Assembly (NCBI GenBank): GCA_937883885.1
Contig: CAKZXL010000133.1
Coordinates: 1 to 16,413 of the forward strand
Reading direction: 5' to 3'
DNA length: 16,413 nt
DNA from: an uncultured Aquincola sp.
Lineage (GTDB): Bacteria; Pseudomonadota; Gammaproteobacteria; Burkholderiales; Burkholderiaceae
Both the position numbers and the translations under genes were made by a program. Within the stretch, counting starts at the first letter, position 1; each line of letters opens with the position of its first letter. Of this stretch, positions 1-8,270 are shown piece by piece. The notes beneath the pieces were generated by a model. The model was not told the DNA's origin, did not search any database, and worked only from the letters and a program-made list of their open reading frames with translations.

Positions 1-146
1 GCTAACTTCTTTCCGCACCCGCCGCTTCCGGCAAACGCTTCAGTGATCAGCGAAGCCTTGCACTGTAGCACGGGGTTTTCCTACAAGGCAAGCAGGACGC
101 GAAAAAAAGTTGAACGGCCTACTGGTTGTGCGACGTGGCTGCGCCT

Positions 147-1709
147 TCAGCGGCCCGCAGTGCGCAACACGGGGGCTATCTCGCGCACCAGCGCGTCCAT
201 CTCGGTCTCGCGCACGCCTGCGTAGGCCAGCACCAGCCCGGGGTGACGGGCGCCCAGGCCACCCACGCCGTAGGCGGACAAGGGAATCACCGTGACACCG
301 CGCCGGGCGCAGTCAGCCGCCAGCGCGCGGTCGTCGGTGCCCGCGGGCAGCGAAAAGCACAGGTGGACGCCACGCGCGCCGCCCGTCAGTCGCAGGGCGC
401 TGTCGGTGCGCGACAGCTCGGGCACGTGGGCATGCAACGCCTGCAGCAGTGCTTCGCGGCGACGACCGAACGCTTCGCGCAGCCGGTGAACATGGCCGGC
501 GTAGTGCCCTTCTTCCAGGAAGCGCGCCATCACCGCCTGGAGCACCTGATCACCATCGCGGTGGAAATCATTGGCGGCTGCTGCGAAGACGCCAGCCTGC
601 GAGGCGGGCACGACCATGAAGGCCAGCCGGATGCCGGGGAACATCGTCTTGCTGAAGCTGCCCAGATAGACCACGTGCTCGCCGCCGCCCGACTCGGCGT
701 CCAGCCCTTGCAGCGAAGGCAGCGGCGCGCCTGCATAACGGAAAGGGCTGTCGTAGTCGTCTTCCAGCAGCAGCATGCCGGCGGCGCGGGCACAGGCCAG
801 CCAGTGCAGCCGACGCGCCAGCGGCATCGCCGCGCCGGTCGGGAATTGATGCGAAGGCGTGAGGTAGGCCAGGCGCGCGGTCGCCGCCAAGGCAGTCGGT
901 ACGGGCGCCCCGCTGGCGTCCACGTCCACCGGACGAAGGCGCAGGCCCTGTTGTTCGAGCGCCCGGCGGGCGCCCCAGTAACAGGGGTTCTCCACGATGG
1001 CGTCGTCCCGCGGATCGCACAGCAACTGGGCCACCAGCGAGACAGACTGCGCGGTGCTGTCGGTCAGGATGACCTGCTCGGGCTGGCAGCGTACGCCGCG
1101 CGTGGCGCGGACATGGCGGGCAATCGCCTGCCGAAGCGCGGGTGAACCGCCTGGCGCGCCGGGCAACAGCAGGTGGGCGTCGGGTCGGCGCAGCATCTGG
1201 ATGTGCAGCTGGTTCCACAAGGCCTGGGGAAACAGCTCTTCGGTGAAGCCGCCGGGGCAGAAGGGGCGCTCGACCCAGAACTCGTGGATGGCGTCGGCGC
1301 GGTAGTCGCGGCCGCGCGCAGACAACCTCGGGCGCCCTGCCGCCACGTCGGGTCGAAGGGGCAGCACCGTTTCCGCCGGTCGGTCCACCACCACCGGTCG
1401 CACATACGTACCGGAGCCGTGGCCCGCGACGACGAAGCCCTCGGCCTCCAGCTGGGCGTACACGGCCACCAGCGTGTTGCGTGCAACGCCCAATGATTCA
1501 GCCAGGGCCCGCGTGGCCGGCAGACGATGGCCGGGCAGCAGCACACGGGCGGTGACCGCCTCCCTCAGCCCCTGCGCCAGCTGCACCCGCAGCGGCTGGC
1601 CAGCGTGGCGCAGCCGCTGGCCGCGCAACCACTCGGCCAGGCTGTCGGTGGCCGGGTGAGCCGCGGCGGGACGCAGCCGCAGCTCAGGTGTGACCTGGGC
1701 TTCAGACAT
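147..1709 (-). CDS. MocR/PdxR-type transcriptional regulator (GntR HTH fused to aminotransferase-like domain)
   Basis: A 520-residue cytoplasmic regulator of the MocR family. Residues about 40-105 form a GntR winged helix-turn-helix (LPATRALAESLGVARNTL, then a GSGTYV wing). Residues about 150-515 are a fold-type I aminotransferase domain. The PLP-binding lysine is K354 in SFSKTMFPGIRLA, and LLEDDYDSPFRY (314-325) carries the aspartate expected to face the PLP pyridine ring. The length fits the family. MocR proteins normally sense PLP or an amino-compound adduct and control neighbouring genes; the ligand here cannot be told. It is transcribed away from the TetR gene, so the 175-bp spacer probably holds both promoters. 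No strong Shine-Dalgarno is visible before the ATG. Downstream of the stop, the minus strand has a T-run (plus-strand A-run near 103-109) but no convincing hairpin before it. The first 146 bases of the window hold no gene I can support. Confidence 0.93.
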   Translation of the reverse strand: MSEAQVTPELRLRPAAAHPATDSLAEWLRGQRLRHAGQPLRVQLAQGLREAVTARVLLPGHRLPATRALAESLGVARNTLVAVYAQLEAEGFVVAGHGSGTYVRPVVVDRPAETVLPLRPDVAAGRPRLSARGRDYRADAIHEFWVERPFCPGGFTEELFPQALWNQLHIQMLRRPDAHLLLPGAPGGSPALRQAIARHVRATRGVRCQPEQVILTDSTAQSVSLVAQLLCDPRDDAIVENPCYWGARRALEQQGLRLRPVDVDASGAPVPTALAATARLAYLTPSHQFPTGAAMPLARRLHWLACARAAGMLLLEDDYDSPFRYAGAPLPSLQGLDAESGGGEHVVYLGSFSKTMFPGIRLAFMVVPASQAGVFAAAANDFHRDGDQVLQAVMARFLEEGHYAGHVHRLREAFGRRREALLQALHAHVPELSRTDSALRLTGGARGVHLCFSLPAGTDDRALAADCARRGVTVIPLSAYGVGGLGARHPGLVLAYAGVRETEMDALVREIAPVLRTAGR

Positions 1710-1805
1710 GCCGCGACAGGCGGCCGTTCAGGGCAGGCAGATGCAGGGCAGTCTTCATGTGGGACCCATGGACGCGCGACAGGACTGGACGCTGCCGGCG
1801 CATAT

Positions 1806-1821
1806 CCGAACTTTAGTTCGG
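1806..1821. promoter_or_regulatory. Perfect dyad, candidate TetR operator
   Basis: CCGAACTTTAGTTCGG has perfect 7-bp arms around a TT centre. It lies in the spacer between the divergent MocR and TetR genes, 63 bp before the TetR start, in a short AT-richer patch. TetR proteins usually bind dyads of about this size and repress their own and divergent promoters. The binding protein is inferred from position only; I could not place a convincing -35/-10 pair around it. Confidence 0.5.
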
Positions 1822-1884
1822 TTACTAGCAAGTTGCAGACCGGAAAACCCGAGGCCACGCCATCGCCGTCGCTAACATGGACCG

Positions 1885-2589
1885 ATGCCCAAGCCCGACG
1901 CTCCGAGGCCCGGCACCCGCGCACGCGCCACCGCCCCGGCGCGCAAGCCGGTGGCCGCCAAACGCACCAGCAAGCCGATCGTGATGAGGCGACAGCCTTC
2001 GCAAGACCGCGCGCACGCCACCATCGATGCAGTGCTGAAGGCGGCGGAACAGGAGATTGCCGAGGGCGGCCTGGACCGCCTGACCACCAAGCGCATCGCC
2101 GCCACCGCGGGCCTGTCGGTGGGCGCCGTCTACGAGTACTTTCCCAACAAGGAAACCATCATCGGCGAGCTGGTGCAGCGCTGGCTGGACCGCGTGTTCG
2201 ATGAGCTGGACGGCGTGCACCCACGCCATGGCGCCGGGCTGGACGTGCTGAGCTACGTGCTCGAACAAACCCGGCTGGCCCAGCGCCTGTACCACGACCA
2301 ACCCGGCCTGGGTGCGCTGCTGGACATGCTGATGGCGATGCCGGCGCTGCGCGCGGTGGTGGAAGTGCACGACGCGCGCATGACCGAGTCGGTGAGCAGC
2401 GCGTTGGCTTTTTATATGCCGCAGGCCGCGGCGGAAGACCTCCACACCACGGCGCTGAGCATCCGCATCATCGCGCACGAGATGATCGCCGCCGCCGTGG
2501 TGTACCGCTCGGGCGATGAGCAGCGGCTGATGACGCAACTGCGCGTGTGCCTGGTGGCGCTGGTGTCGCGGCTGCTGGCACCCGCCTGA
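1885..2589 (+). CDS. TetR/AcrR family transcriptional regulator
   Basis: A 234-residue DNA-binding regulator. Residues about 43-97 are a TetR N-terminal domain: the helix-turn-helix TTKRIAATAGLSVGAVYEYF is followed by PNKETIIGELV, a classic TetR signature. The C-terminal half is helical and ligand-binding by family, with no recognisable ligand class. The first 40 residues are an unusual basic, Pro/Ala-rich arm (KPVAAKRTSKP). Such arms can add minor-groove contacts, or the true start could be the ATG at 1984. I keep the earlier ATG because the arm reads as coding in codon use, though no strong Shine-Dalgarno is visible for either. It diverges from the MocR gene and precedes the amidohydrolase gene by 176 bp, so either neighbour may be its target, as may the 1806-1821 dyad. 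Confidence 0.9.
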   Translation: MPKPDAPRPGTRARATAPARKPVAAKRTSKPIVMRRQPSQDRAHATIDAVLKAAEQEIAEGGLDRLTTKRIAATAGLSVGAVYEYFPNKETIIGELVQRWLDRVFDELDGVHPRHGAGLDVLSYVLEQTRLAQRLYHDQPGLGALLDMLMAMPALRAVVEVHDARMTESVSSALAFYMPQAAAEDLHTTALSIRIIAHEMIAAAVVYRSGDEQRLMTQLRVCLVALVSRLLAPA

Positions 2590-2631
2590 GCGCGCTCAGG
2601 CCGCGCGGCAAGGCCATGCGGGCTGCGCGGC

Positions 2632-2664
2632 AGTGGCCCATCGCAGCGGCGCAAAGTGGCCCAT
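2632..2664 (+). repeat. Pair of direct repeats upstream of the amidohydrolase gene
   Basis: AGTGGCCCAT occurs at 2632-2641 and again at 2655-2664, 23 bp apart (about two helical turns), and similarity continues into GC-rich sequence after each copy. A weak -10-like TACGAT follows at 2686-2691. The arrangement could be a tandem activator site, but in DNA this GC-rich it could also be chance. Confidence 0.3.
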
Positions 2665-2765
2665 GGCGGCGGGCCCCAGCCTTCCTACGATGTGGCGGAC
2701 GTGGGGCGCCCGCGCGGCATCAGGGCCGTGAGCGGTCGCTCGGCCCCATGCCTGCAGGAGATGTC

Positions 2766-4826
2766 ATGCCCCCGATTTCCCGCCCTGCCCTGCGTGCCAC
2801 GCTGGCTGCGGCCCTCGTCATACTGGCCGGCTGCAACGACGGCGGCACCAGCCCGGCCGACGTGGTGCTGCGCGGCGGCAAGGTCGTCACCATGGACGAC
2901 CAGCGCACCGTCGCCCAGGCCGTCGCCGTCAAGGACGGGCGCATCAGCTTCGTCGGCAGCGATGCCGACGTGACGACCCGCATCGGCCGCAACACCAAGG
3001 TCATCGAACTCGAAGGCCGCATGCTGATGCCCGGCTTCATCGATGCCCACCTGCACAGCATCGCCGGCGGCCGTGCGCTGCTGGTGTGCGACCTGCAATA
3101 TCAGCCGCTGACCCGCGCGCAGCTGGTCGAGCGGCTGCAGGCCTGCCTGGACGCCAGCACCGACCGCGGCGCCGACGCCTGGCTGGAAGCGGTGAACTGG
3201 GACCGCCAGGCCACCGCCAACCTGGACACCGACCCCACCGCGCAGACCTTGACCGCGCTCACGACCACCCGGCCGGTGGTGGTGACGTCGAGCGACTTCC
3301 ACTCCGTGCTGGCCAATGCGCGGGCGCTGCAGCTGGCCGGCATCACCGCGGCCACGCCCGACCCGGCGGGCGGCAGCTTCCTGCGCGATGCGCAGGGCAA
3401 CCCCACCGGCATCGGCATCGACGGCGGGGGCTTCCAGATCAAGGCGGCGATTCCACCCGACACGCAGGAAGACGTGCTCAACCAGGCCCGCGCTGCGCTG
3501 CAGGCGATCCGGGCGCAGGGCATCACCAGCTTCATGGATGCGGCTGCCGGCGAAAACACGCTGCGCACCTTCCAGACGCTGCAGAAGAACAGCGAGCTGA
3601 CCGCCCGTGTGAACCTGGCGCTGAGCATCCAGTTGGCCGACGACATCCCTGCGCTGCGCGCGGTGGCCGATGCCGGCGACAAGGGCGACGCCGTGGCCCA
3701 GCCGGGCGTGCGCGCCCGCATCCTCAAGCTGTTCATGGACGGCGTGGTGAACGCACCGGCCGACAACGGCGCGCTGCTGCAGCCCTACTTCCAGAACGCC
3801 GGCACGCCACAGGCGCCCGTGCTGATCCCGAGCACCAACTACGGCGCGCTGTACTTCGAGCAGGCACGGCTGCAGGACATCATGGTCAAGGCCATGGACA
3901 ACGGCTTCGACATCCACATGCATGCCACCGGTGACCGTGGCGTGCGCACCGCCCTCAATGCGCTGCAGAACGCGCGGCAGCAGCGGCCGCAGGCCGACTT
4001 CCGGCCCGCCATCGCCCATGCAGAAACGGTGGCGGTGAGCGACTACGCCCGCTTCGCGGCCGAGGACGTGATGGCGACGATGTCCTTCCAGTGGGGCGTG
4101 CGTGCTTCCTTCTCGGTGGGCCTGACGGAGCAGCACCTGGGCCCGGACCGTTTTGCGCGCATGGAGCCTTCGGGCAGCCTGCGCCAGGCGGGCGCACGCA
4201 TCGTGCACGGCAGCGACTGGCCGATCGACGCCTTCGACACCTTTCTGGCGCTGAAGGCCGGCGTGACGCGCTCGGGCGATCCGCAGAACCCGCGCAGCCC
4301 GGCCAGCCAGTCGCCCGACTACGTGGGCCGCATCAACGACGACCCGGCGCTGTCGCGCGACGACGTGCTGGCCGCCATCACGCGCAACGCGGCCTACCAG
4401 CTGCGACTGGACAAGCAGGTGGGCACGCTGGAGGCGGGCAAGCTGGCCGACATGGTCATCCTGGAGGCCGACTTCCTGACGGTGCCCGATGAAGAACTGG
4501 CCCGCAACCGCGCGCTGCTGACGATGGTGGGCGGCCAGACGGTGTACGCCACCGGGCCTTACGAGTCGCAGATGAGCACCGCCACCGCCACCCGCACCGC
4601 CGATGCGCGGGCGATGATCCTCAGCCCCAAGGGCTCGGCCGGCATGCTGGTGCACCAGGTGGGCAAGCGGGTGCACATCTGCACCCCGGGCGACGGGCAT
4701 CTGCCGTTTGGCGCGGCGGCTCAGCGCGTCGGCGCCACGTCGTCGCACCAGCCACTGCGTGTGAGCAGCCGCGCCTGCCCGCGCGGCCCGGCCAGCGCCG
4801 CCGAGAGCTGCCGCACGCTGGCATAA
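2766..4826 (+). CDS. Amidohydrolase family 3 (YtcJ-like) lipoprotein
   Basis: A predicted metal-dependent hydrolase of about 686 residues. I chose the ATG at 2766 because AGGAG lies 5 nt upstream and because it opens directly onto a lipoprotein signal (ALVILAGC, Cys about 23); an in-frame start at 2547 would put 73 odd residues before this signal. Amidohydrolase landmarks are in order: PGFIDAHLHS (HxH about 95-97), a KLFMDGV segment with the lysine about 320, DIHMHATGD (about 381-389), AIAHAET (His about 417), VHGSDWP (Asp about 483), and the closing GKLADMVIL strand. Family members cleave amide, carbamate or related bonds; the substrate is unknown. The lipobox suggests membrane anchoring outside the cytoplasm, unusual for the family. 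The last roughly 90 residues lie beyond the usual end of the domain, and the final 106 bp overlap the convergent EAL gene. Confidence 0.88.
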   Translation: MPPISRPALRATLAAALVILAGCNDGGTSPADVVLRGGKVVTMDDQRTVAQAVAVKDGRISFVGSDADVTTRIGRNTKVIELEGRMLMPGFIDAHLHSIAGGRALLVCDLQYQPLTRAQLVERLQACLDASTDRGADAWLEAVNWDRQATANLDTDPTAQTLTALTTTRPVVVTSSDFHSVLANARALQLAGITAATPDPAGGSFLRDAQGNPTGIGIDGGGFQIKAAIPPDTQEDVLNQARAALQAIRAQGITSFMDAAAGENTLRTFQTLQKNSELTARVNLALSIQLADDIPALRAVADAGDKGDAVAQPGVRARILKLFMDGVVNAPADNGALLQPYFQNAGTPQAPVLIPSTNYGALYFEQARLQDIMVKAMDNGFDIHMHATGDRGVRTALNALQNARQQRPQADFRPAIAHAETVAVSDYARFAAEDVMATMSFQWGVRASFSVGLTEQHLGPDRFARMEPSGSLRQAGARIVHGSDWPIDAFDTFLALKAGVTRSGDPQNPRSPASQSPDYVGRINDDPALSRDDVLAAITRNAAYQLRLDKQVGTLEAGKLADMVILEADFLTVPDEELARNRALLTMVGGQTVYATGPYESQMSTATATRTADARAMILSPKGSAGMLVHQVGKRVHICTPGDGHLPFGAAAQRVGATSSHQPLRVSSRACPRGPASAAESCRTLA

Positions 4827-6457
4827 GCGCCGGGCACCACCCGCAGCACCGCGCCTGCCAGCACCAGCGCGGGGGCTTCGGCCTGCGGTGGTGCCGCGCC
4901 CCAACGGCGCAGGCTGTGATCGAAGCCGTCGCAGATCTGCCGCAGGCGAGGCGACACGTCGGCCGCGCGAACGATGCAGGCGAACTCGTCGCCGCCGACA
5001 TGGCCGGCGAAGTCGCCATGCGCTTCGGCATCGGCCATCAGCCAGCTGGCCGCCATGCGCACCACCTCGTCGCCGGCCGCATGGCCATGGGCCTGGTTGA
5101 ATGCCGGCAGGCCCGGGATGCTCCAGAAGATGAGCAGGAAGGCGGCGCCCTGTTCCAGCAGCCGGGCCAGGTGGCGGTCGATGGCCAGGTTGCCGGGCAG
5201 CCGGGTCAATGGATGGGCGTTTTGCGCTGTCACCACCTGCAGGTCGGACAGTGCCTTGAGCAGGTCGGAGGTGCGGCCCACGCCGATGTAGCGGCCCTCG
5301 CGGGTGACCACGAAACCATCGACCATGAAGCGGTCGTCCAGGTTGGCGATGGCCTCGCTCATCGTGCGCAGGCTGGCGCCCGCGTCGAACACCAGCGGGT
5401 TGGCATCCATCAGCAGCGCGCAGCTGCTGCGGCCATGGATCTCGAGGAAAAAGCGCTCTGCACCCCGGTGCAGCACATGCAGTGAACGCAGCAGGCCGAT
5501 CGGGCGGCCGCCGTCGTCCACCACCGGCAGGGCATACAGGCGTGGGTTGTCCCGGAACAGGCGCACCACCTCCTCACAGCGCCAGCTCAGCTCGGCCACC
5601 GGTCCGTCATGCGCCAGCCGACCCGCGGTCACCGCGGCCACGTCGGCGTCCACGACCCGCTCGCGGGCGTCGTCGTCGCGCTGCTCCAGCAGCAGTTCCA
5701 CGTCGATGCGCAATGTGCTGCGCGGCATGGCCGAAGGACGCGCCAGCAAGTAACCCTGGCACAGCCTGACGCCCAGGCCCAGGAGCACCCGCAGGTCGCT
5801 CTCCTGCTCCAGGCCTTCGGCCACGACACCGGTGCCGGTGGTGGTGGCCATCTCGAGGATGGAGCGCACGAACTGCTGCTTCAGCGGATCGGTGGCCACA
5901 CCATCGATGAAGTGGCGGTCGATCTTGACGAAGTCGGGCCGCAGGTCCACCCAGCGCTTCAGGCCGGAAAAGCCTTCGCCCAGGTCGTCCAGCGCCATCA
6001 GCAGGCCCAGCCCGCGCAGCGCGGCCACCGCACTGCCCAGCGCCACCGGGTCGAGCGTGGGCCGTGTTTCGGTCAGTTCCACCACGATGCGGCCCGGCTC
6101 CAGGTGCAGCGGCTGCAGCACCCCGGCGATCACCTCCACCCGCGACTCCGAGGCCAGCAAGGTATCGGCCGTGACGTTGATGAACAGTTGGCCGGGCAGC
6201 TTGAGCTGCGCAAAGCGTTCGACGATGCGCCGCATGACGATGCGTTCCAACTCCACCAGCCGGCCCGCGCGGGCGGCGGTGTCGAACAGCACCAGGGGCG
6301 AGTGCAGCGCCGAATTGGCGGGCGCCCGCGTCAATGCCTCGAAGCCGACGATGGCCGAGCAACCGACGTCGACGATGGGCTGGAAGTGCACCTCCAGGCT
6401 GCGTTGCTGGATGACCCGATCCAGCTCGGAAAAAAGGGCGTCGGTGGGCACGGACAT
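4721..6457 (-). CDS. EAL-CBS-GGDEF cyclic-di-GMP protein (likely phosphodiesterase with degenerate GGDEF)
   Basis: A 578-residue cytoplasmic protein with an N-terminal EAL domain (about 12-245), a CBS-pair-like region (about 275-410) and a C-terminal GGDEF domain (about 415-570). The EAL active site looks intact: FEALTR (E40), FINVT (N94), ELTET (127-131), DDLGEGFSGL (D157, D158), KID (178-180), EGLEQ (214-218) and QGYLLA. Cleavage of c-di-GMP is therefore expected. The GGDEF motif is present at 488-492 and GHAAGD at 458-463, but the segment that normally reads IDLDxFK is WSIPGLP (445-451), so the first metal aspartate is lost and cyclase activity is doubtful. No membrane segment is seen. It starts 18 nt after the chemotaxis receptor's stop, with a GAGGGTG-like ribosome site, so the two are probably co-transcribed. 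Its 3' end overlaps the amidohydrolase gene tail-to-tail. Confidence 0.93.
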   Translation of the reverse strand: MSVPTDALFSELDRVIQQRSLEVHFQPIVDVGCSAIVGFEALTRAPANSALHSPLVLFDTAARAGRLVELERIVMRRIVERFAQLKLPGQLFINVTADTLLASESRVEVIAGVLQPLHLEPGRIVVELTETRPTLDPVALGSAVAALRGLGLLMALDDLGEGFSGLKRWVDLRPDFVKIDRHFIDGVATDPLKQQFVRSILEMATTTGTGVVAEGLEQESDLRVLLGLGVRLCQGYLLARPSAMPRSTLRIDVELLLEQRDDDARERVVDADVAAVTAGRLAHDGPVAELSWRCEEVVRLFRDNPRLYALPVVDDGGRPIGLLRSLHVLHRGAERFFLEIHGRSSCALLMDANPLVFDAGASLRTMSEAIANLDDRFMVDGFVVTREGRYIGVGRTSDLLKALSDLQVVTAQNAHPLTRLPGNLAIDRHLARLLEQGAAFLLIFWSIPGLPAFNQAHGHAAGDEVVRMAASWLMADAEAHGDFAGHVGGDEFACIVRAADVSPRLRQICDGFDHSLRRWGAAPPQAEAPALVLAGAVLRVVPGAYASVRQLSAALAGPRGQARLLTRSGWCDDVAPTR

Positions 6458-6475
6458 GAACGGCGTTCTACACCC

Positions 6476-8029
6476 TCACGCTGCCAGCTTGAAGCGGGTC
6501 AGCAGACTCGACAGGCGCGCGGCCTGCTCGCGCAGCGACTGCGCCGCGGCGGCGGTCTCTTCCACCATGGCCGCGTTCTGCTGGGTCAGCGCATCCACCT
6601 CGTTGACGGCGGCATTGATCTCGCGCAGGCCGGCGCCCTGCACCGCCGCTCGGCTGCGGATGTCGCCCACCGTGGCCGACACGTCACGGATGCCGGCCTG
6701 CAGCTGACGCATCGCGCCGCCGGCCGCCTGCACCAGCTCGGCACCCTGGTCCACCTGGGCGGTGGACGCCTGGATGAGCTGCTTGATCTCGCGTGAGGCA
6801 TCCGCCGACTGCCTGGCCAGGCGACGCACCTCGCCGGCCACCACGGCGAAGCCGCGGCCATCTTCGCCGGCACGGGCAGCCTCCACCGCGGCATTCAAGG
6901 CCAGCAGGTTGGTCTGGAAGGCCAGACCGTCGATCACGCCGGTGATGTCGGCAATGCGCCGGGCGCTGCCGCTGATCCGGTCCATGCTCTGCACCGCCTG
7001 GAGCACCACCTGGCAGCCATCGTCGGCGGCGCTGCTGGCCGACACCGCCAGCGCGGCCGCCGCATCGGCCGATTGTTCGGCCGCTGCCACCGCTTCGGTC
7101 AGCGTGCCCATGCTGGCCGCGGTCTCCTGCAGGCTGCCTGCGGTGTGCTCGGTGCGGTCACTCAGGTCCTGGCTGCCTTGTGCAATCTCGGTGCTGGCCG
7201 CGTCGATGGAGGCCACGCTGCTGCGCACCTGACCCACCAGCTCGTGCAGGCTGTGCTGCATGCTGCCCAAAGCCGCCATCAGCTGCGACAGCTCGTCGCG
7301 GCCGGCGCTTTCGGCCCGCACCGGCGTGGACAGGTCACCGTCAGCCACACGCCCGGCCACACGGATGGCGCGATCCAGCGGCCGGGTGACGGACAGCACG
7401 ATGAAGCACATCAGTGGCAGGAAGACGGCCAGCGTACCGCCCGCCACCGCCATGATCACGGTGCGCCAGCGGGCCACGGCGCGGGTGGCATCGGCGCTTT
7501 GTGCTTCGGCCTGACCGGCCAGCGCGGTGGCGATGGCCTCCAGCATCGGCTCGGCGGCGTGCATCTGCTTCTTGGCCGGGCCCAGCAGCTCATTGGCCTC
7601 GTTGGAAGTCACGATCTGGCCGTTGATCGACCGCTGGATCACGTCGCCCGCCTGCTGGCGATACGACTGCAGCAGCGGCAGCAAGGCCTGCAGCTGCTGG
7701 CCCGGCACGCGTTGCTGCAGGGCATCGAGCTGGCGCAGTGCACTGTCGAAGGATTGCGTCCACTGCGCCTGGTAGCGCTTGGCGGCCGCCGGGTCGTCGA
7801 TCTGCAGGATGGCATCCTTCTCGAAGCGACGCAGATTGCCGAACTCGGTGCGGAACGCGGTCAGGGCAGCATGGGTGGCCACGCTGTCGGTGGCAAAGGC
7901 GTCGAACTGGCGGTCCAGCCGCTGCAAGGCCAGTACTGCGGCCCCACTGACACCCATCAGGGCCAGCGACGCCAGCGCCGCGGCGCCCACCAGGCGCGAC
8001 TTGATCGACAACTGCTTGAGGTACTTCAC
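6476..8029 (-). CDS. Methyl-accepting chemotaxis protein
   Basis: A membrane chemoreceptor of 517 residues if it starts at the GTG at 8029. That start places the basic stretch [11 protein letters not shown] directly before TM1 (about 13-35), as usual for receptors; an ATG at 8101 would add 24 residues of atypical sequence. Neither start has a clear Shine-Dalgarno. Residues 36-189 are a helical four-helix-bundle type periplasmic sensor, TM2 is about 190-213, and a HAMP domain follows (about 214-266). The signalling domain has the receptor hairpin at about 366-405, including [19 protein letters not shown] and [15 protein letters not shown]. It relays ligand state to CheA/CheW. No C-terminal NWETF-like CheR tether is present. 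The ligand is unknown. The EAL-CBS-GGDEF gene follows in the same transcript, linking sensing and c-di-GMP turnover by context. Confidence 0.92.
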   Translation of the reverse strand: MKYLKQLSIKSRLVGAAALASLALMGVSGAAVLALQRLDRQFDAFATDSVATHAALTAFRTEFGNLRRFEKDAILQIDDPAAAKRYQAQWTQSFDSALRQLDALQQRVPGQQLQALLPLLQSYRQQAGDVIQRSINGQIVTSNEANELLGPAKKQMHAAEPMLEAIATALAGQAEAQSADATRAVARWRTVIMAVAGGTLAVFLPLMCFIVLSVTRPLDRAIRVAGRVADGDLSTPVRAESAGRDELSQLMAALGSMQHSLHELVGQVRSSVASIDAASTEIAQGSQDLSDRTEHTAGSLQETAASMGTLTEAVAAAEQSADAAAALAVSASSAADDGCQVVLQAVQSMDRISGSARRIADITGVIDGLAFQTNLLALNAAVEAARAGEDGRGFAVVAGEVRRLARQSADASREIKQLIQASTAQVDQGAELVQAAGGAMRQLQAGIRDVSATVGDIRSRAAVQGAGLREINAAVNEVDALTQQNAAMVEETAAAAQSLREQAARLSSLLTRFKLAA

Positions 8030-8061
8030 AGGGGTTACTACTGAAGAGGGAGTTGCCGCGC

Positions 8062-8090
8062 TTATCGACGGTCTGGCGCCGTGGCTGAAG
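8062..8090 (-). promoter_or_regulatory. Possible flagellar sigma-28-like promoter for the chemoreceptor gene (weak)
   Basis: On the minus strand GTCGATAA (8069-8062) matches 7 of 8 positions of the sigma-28 -10 consensus GCCGATAA. A CTTCAG at 8090-8085 is a poor match to the -35 CTAAAG, and the spacing is about 1 nt long. If real, transcription would start near 8054, inside the longer reading frame, which would favour the GTG start at 8029. Confidence 0.3.
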
Positions 8091-8270
8091 CATGGCCCCA
8101 TAGGGCGACAGGCCTAGGACGACGTCATCAAAACGACACCGAGGCGCACCCTTGCGCAGCCATCTGGCGCATGAGCCGTCATCCGCACGTCACGGAAGAG
8201 GCATACCGTCGTGCGCGGGTACCCTGAATGCCCTGTGCAGTCAGGTCCCCGTGATTTCCCTTTTCCAGAC

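Noticed and set aside
2685..4904. A long minus-strand open frame across the amidohydrolase gene.
   Set aside because: Its translation is rich in Arg, Gly, His and Ala with no recognisable domain, while the plus strand encodes all amidohydrolase motifs.
5609..8044. Long plus-strand open frames opposite the EAL and chemoreceptor genes.
   Set aside because: They are mirror frames of genes with clear EAL and receptor motifs; no domain or ribosome site supports them.
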